Positions 5,075 to 5,748 of a DNA stretch of 5,748 bases are shown here, piece by piece (within the stretch, counting starts at the first letter, position 1; each line of letters opens with the position of its first letter). The DNA lies in assembly GCA_029935255.1 (NCBI GenBank), contig JAOZKS010000175.1:1-5748 (forward strand). The letters are read 5' to 3'. The position numbers were made by a program, and so were the translations under genes. This DNA is from Pontiella sp. GTDB taxonomy: Bacteria > Verrucomicrobiota > Kiritimatiellia > Kiritimatiellales > Pontiellaceae. The notes below the pieces were generated by a model, which was given only the letters and a program-made list of their open reading frames with translations, was not told where the DNA came from and did not search any database.

Positions 5075-5748
5075 GCAACAAAACCACGCATTCGGTTTTC
5101 TTTTCGCCGACCAGAACCACCCGCTCGGTGATCCAGGCGATCAGTCGCGGGGTTGGCCGGGAATCGGAAACCGTTCTCGACATCACCCGAACCGCCCCAT
5201 CCGGAACCCCCACCTTTTCCCATGAGGATCTGGTGGTCATCGGGATGCCCGTCTATGGCGGCCGGCTCCCCCAGATTGCGGTGGAGCGTTTCCAATCCTT
5301 GGAAGGAAGGGATACGCCCGCCGTGGCCATTGTGGTTTATGGAAACCGGGCATACGAAGATGCGCTGGCGGAACTTTGCGATCTTTGCATCGCGCAAGGA
5401 TTCAAACTGGTTTCCGCCGCCGCCTTTGTGGGCCAGCACTCGTTTTCCTCCGAAAAACTCCCCATTGCCCATGGCCGCCCCGATCAGCAGGATATCGATT
5501 GCGCCGGGCAATTCGGTATTCAAGCCAGCAAGTTGTTGAAAAACGGTGCATTCCTGGATCTTGAAACCGTTCCCGGAGATCGCCCCTACAAACTGGCGAT
5601 GCAAGCCCGCGAAGCAGCGACGGGAACCGACCCGGAAATCTGCAGCCAATGCGGGGCCTGCGCCGCCAGCTGCCCCGTGCAGTGCATTGAAATGGTCGAC
5701 GGCATGCCGCAAACATGGCAGGATGGCTGTATCTGGTGCATGGCCTGC
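5071..5748 (+). CDS. EFR1-type flavodoxin/ferredoxin fusion protein, N-terminal part
   Basis: 226 residues are visible; the 3' end lies outside the window. The start at 5071 overlaps the upstream stop by four bases (ATGA), and a weak GGAA sits just before it. Residues 8-20 (VFFSPTRTT) form the phosphate-binding loop of a flavodoxin-like FMN domain, and VVIGMPVYGGRLP (55-67) is its second binding loop; the flavodoxin part extends to about 160. Residues 191-202 (CSQCGACAASCP) are the first [4Fe-4S] motif with Cys191, 194, 197 and 201. A second cluster starts CIWCMAC (Cys220, 223, 226) and is cut by the window edge. This order is that of the EFR1 family of anaerobes. It probably shuttles electrons between flavin and Fe-S centres; partner proteins are unknown. 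In the usual loop the residue at Arg15 is often Gly. It forms one operon with the MinD-type ATPases. Confidence 0.9.
   Translation, partial: MSNKTTHSVFFSPTRTTRSVIQAISRGVGRESETVLDITRTAPSGTPTFSHEDLVVIGMPVYGGRLPQIAVERFQSLEGRDTPAVAIVVYGNRAYEDALAELCDLCIAQGFKLVSAAAFVGQHSFSSEKLPIAHGRPDQQDIDCAGQFGIQASKLLKNGAFLDLETVPGDRPYKLAMQAREAATGTDPEICSQCGACAASCPVQCIEMVDGMPQTWQDGCIWCMAC

Noticed and set aside
5005..5712. 235-codon minus-strand frame opposite EFR1
   Set aside because: Shadow. The plus frame has the CxxCxxCxxxCP cluster and the flavodoxin loop.

Overview
The window looks like an accessory insertion in the chromosome of a strictly anaerobic, fairly GC-rich bacterium. The flanks carry two genes of a redox/iron-sulfur type common in anaerobes: the 3' part of a MinD-superfamily P-loop ATPase with an inserted ferredoxin domain (1-578), and the 5' part of an EFR1-type flavodoxin/ferredoxin fusion (5071-5748). 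Anaerobic lifestyle is inferred from these families. A lineage such as Kiritimatiellota or Desulfobacterota would fit, but the sequence does not fix it.

Between the flanks lie about 4.4 kb of accessory DNA, much of it visibly AT-richer, made of intact and broken genes. On the minus strand are a 3' remnant of a RhuM-family gene (581-736), an intact class II Fic protein with a DUF4172-like N-terminus (733-1851), an array of five TTATTCRCCGC-type half-sites in front of Fic (1865-1951), and a 5' remnant of a RhuM gene (1981-2094). The two remnants lie in the order expected if Fic DNA replaced the middle of one rhuM gene. On the plus strand are two overlapping unknown genes, ORF1 (2153-3184) and ORF2 (3177-4579). 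Both encode helical proteins with Gly/Ala-rich hydrophobic segments. ORF2 is interrupted by an in-frame TAG at 3771 and by a -1 frame change at 4094-4103, where a perfect slippery heptamer lies next to a second TAG. Then comes a frameshifted C-terminal remnant of an AlbA_2/divergent-AAA-4 (RecG-like) regulator (4617-4974).

The island's right edge abuts a second, diverged copy of the last about 30 codons of a MinD-type ATPase (4982-5074). Its stop overlaps the start of the EFR1 gene in an ATGA. The likely ancestral order was MinD ATPase 1, MinD ATPase 2, EFR1 in one operon, with accessory DNA replacing nearly all of ATPase 2. No integrase, transposase, tRNA, rRNA or CRISPR is visible.

The most interesting candidate for an undescribed system is the ORF1-ORF2 pair: two translationally coupled, probably membrane-inserting helical proteins in a hotspot full of toxin- and defence-associated gene remnants. 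Their function is unknown, and ORF2 may be decayed unless the stop and the frame change are recoded.
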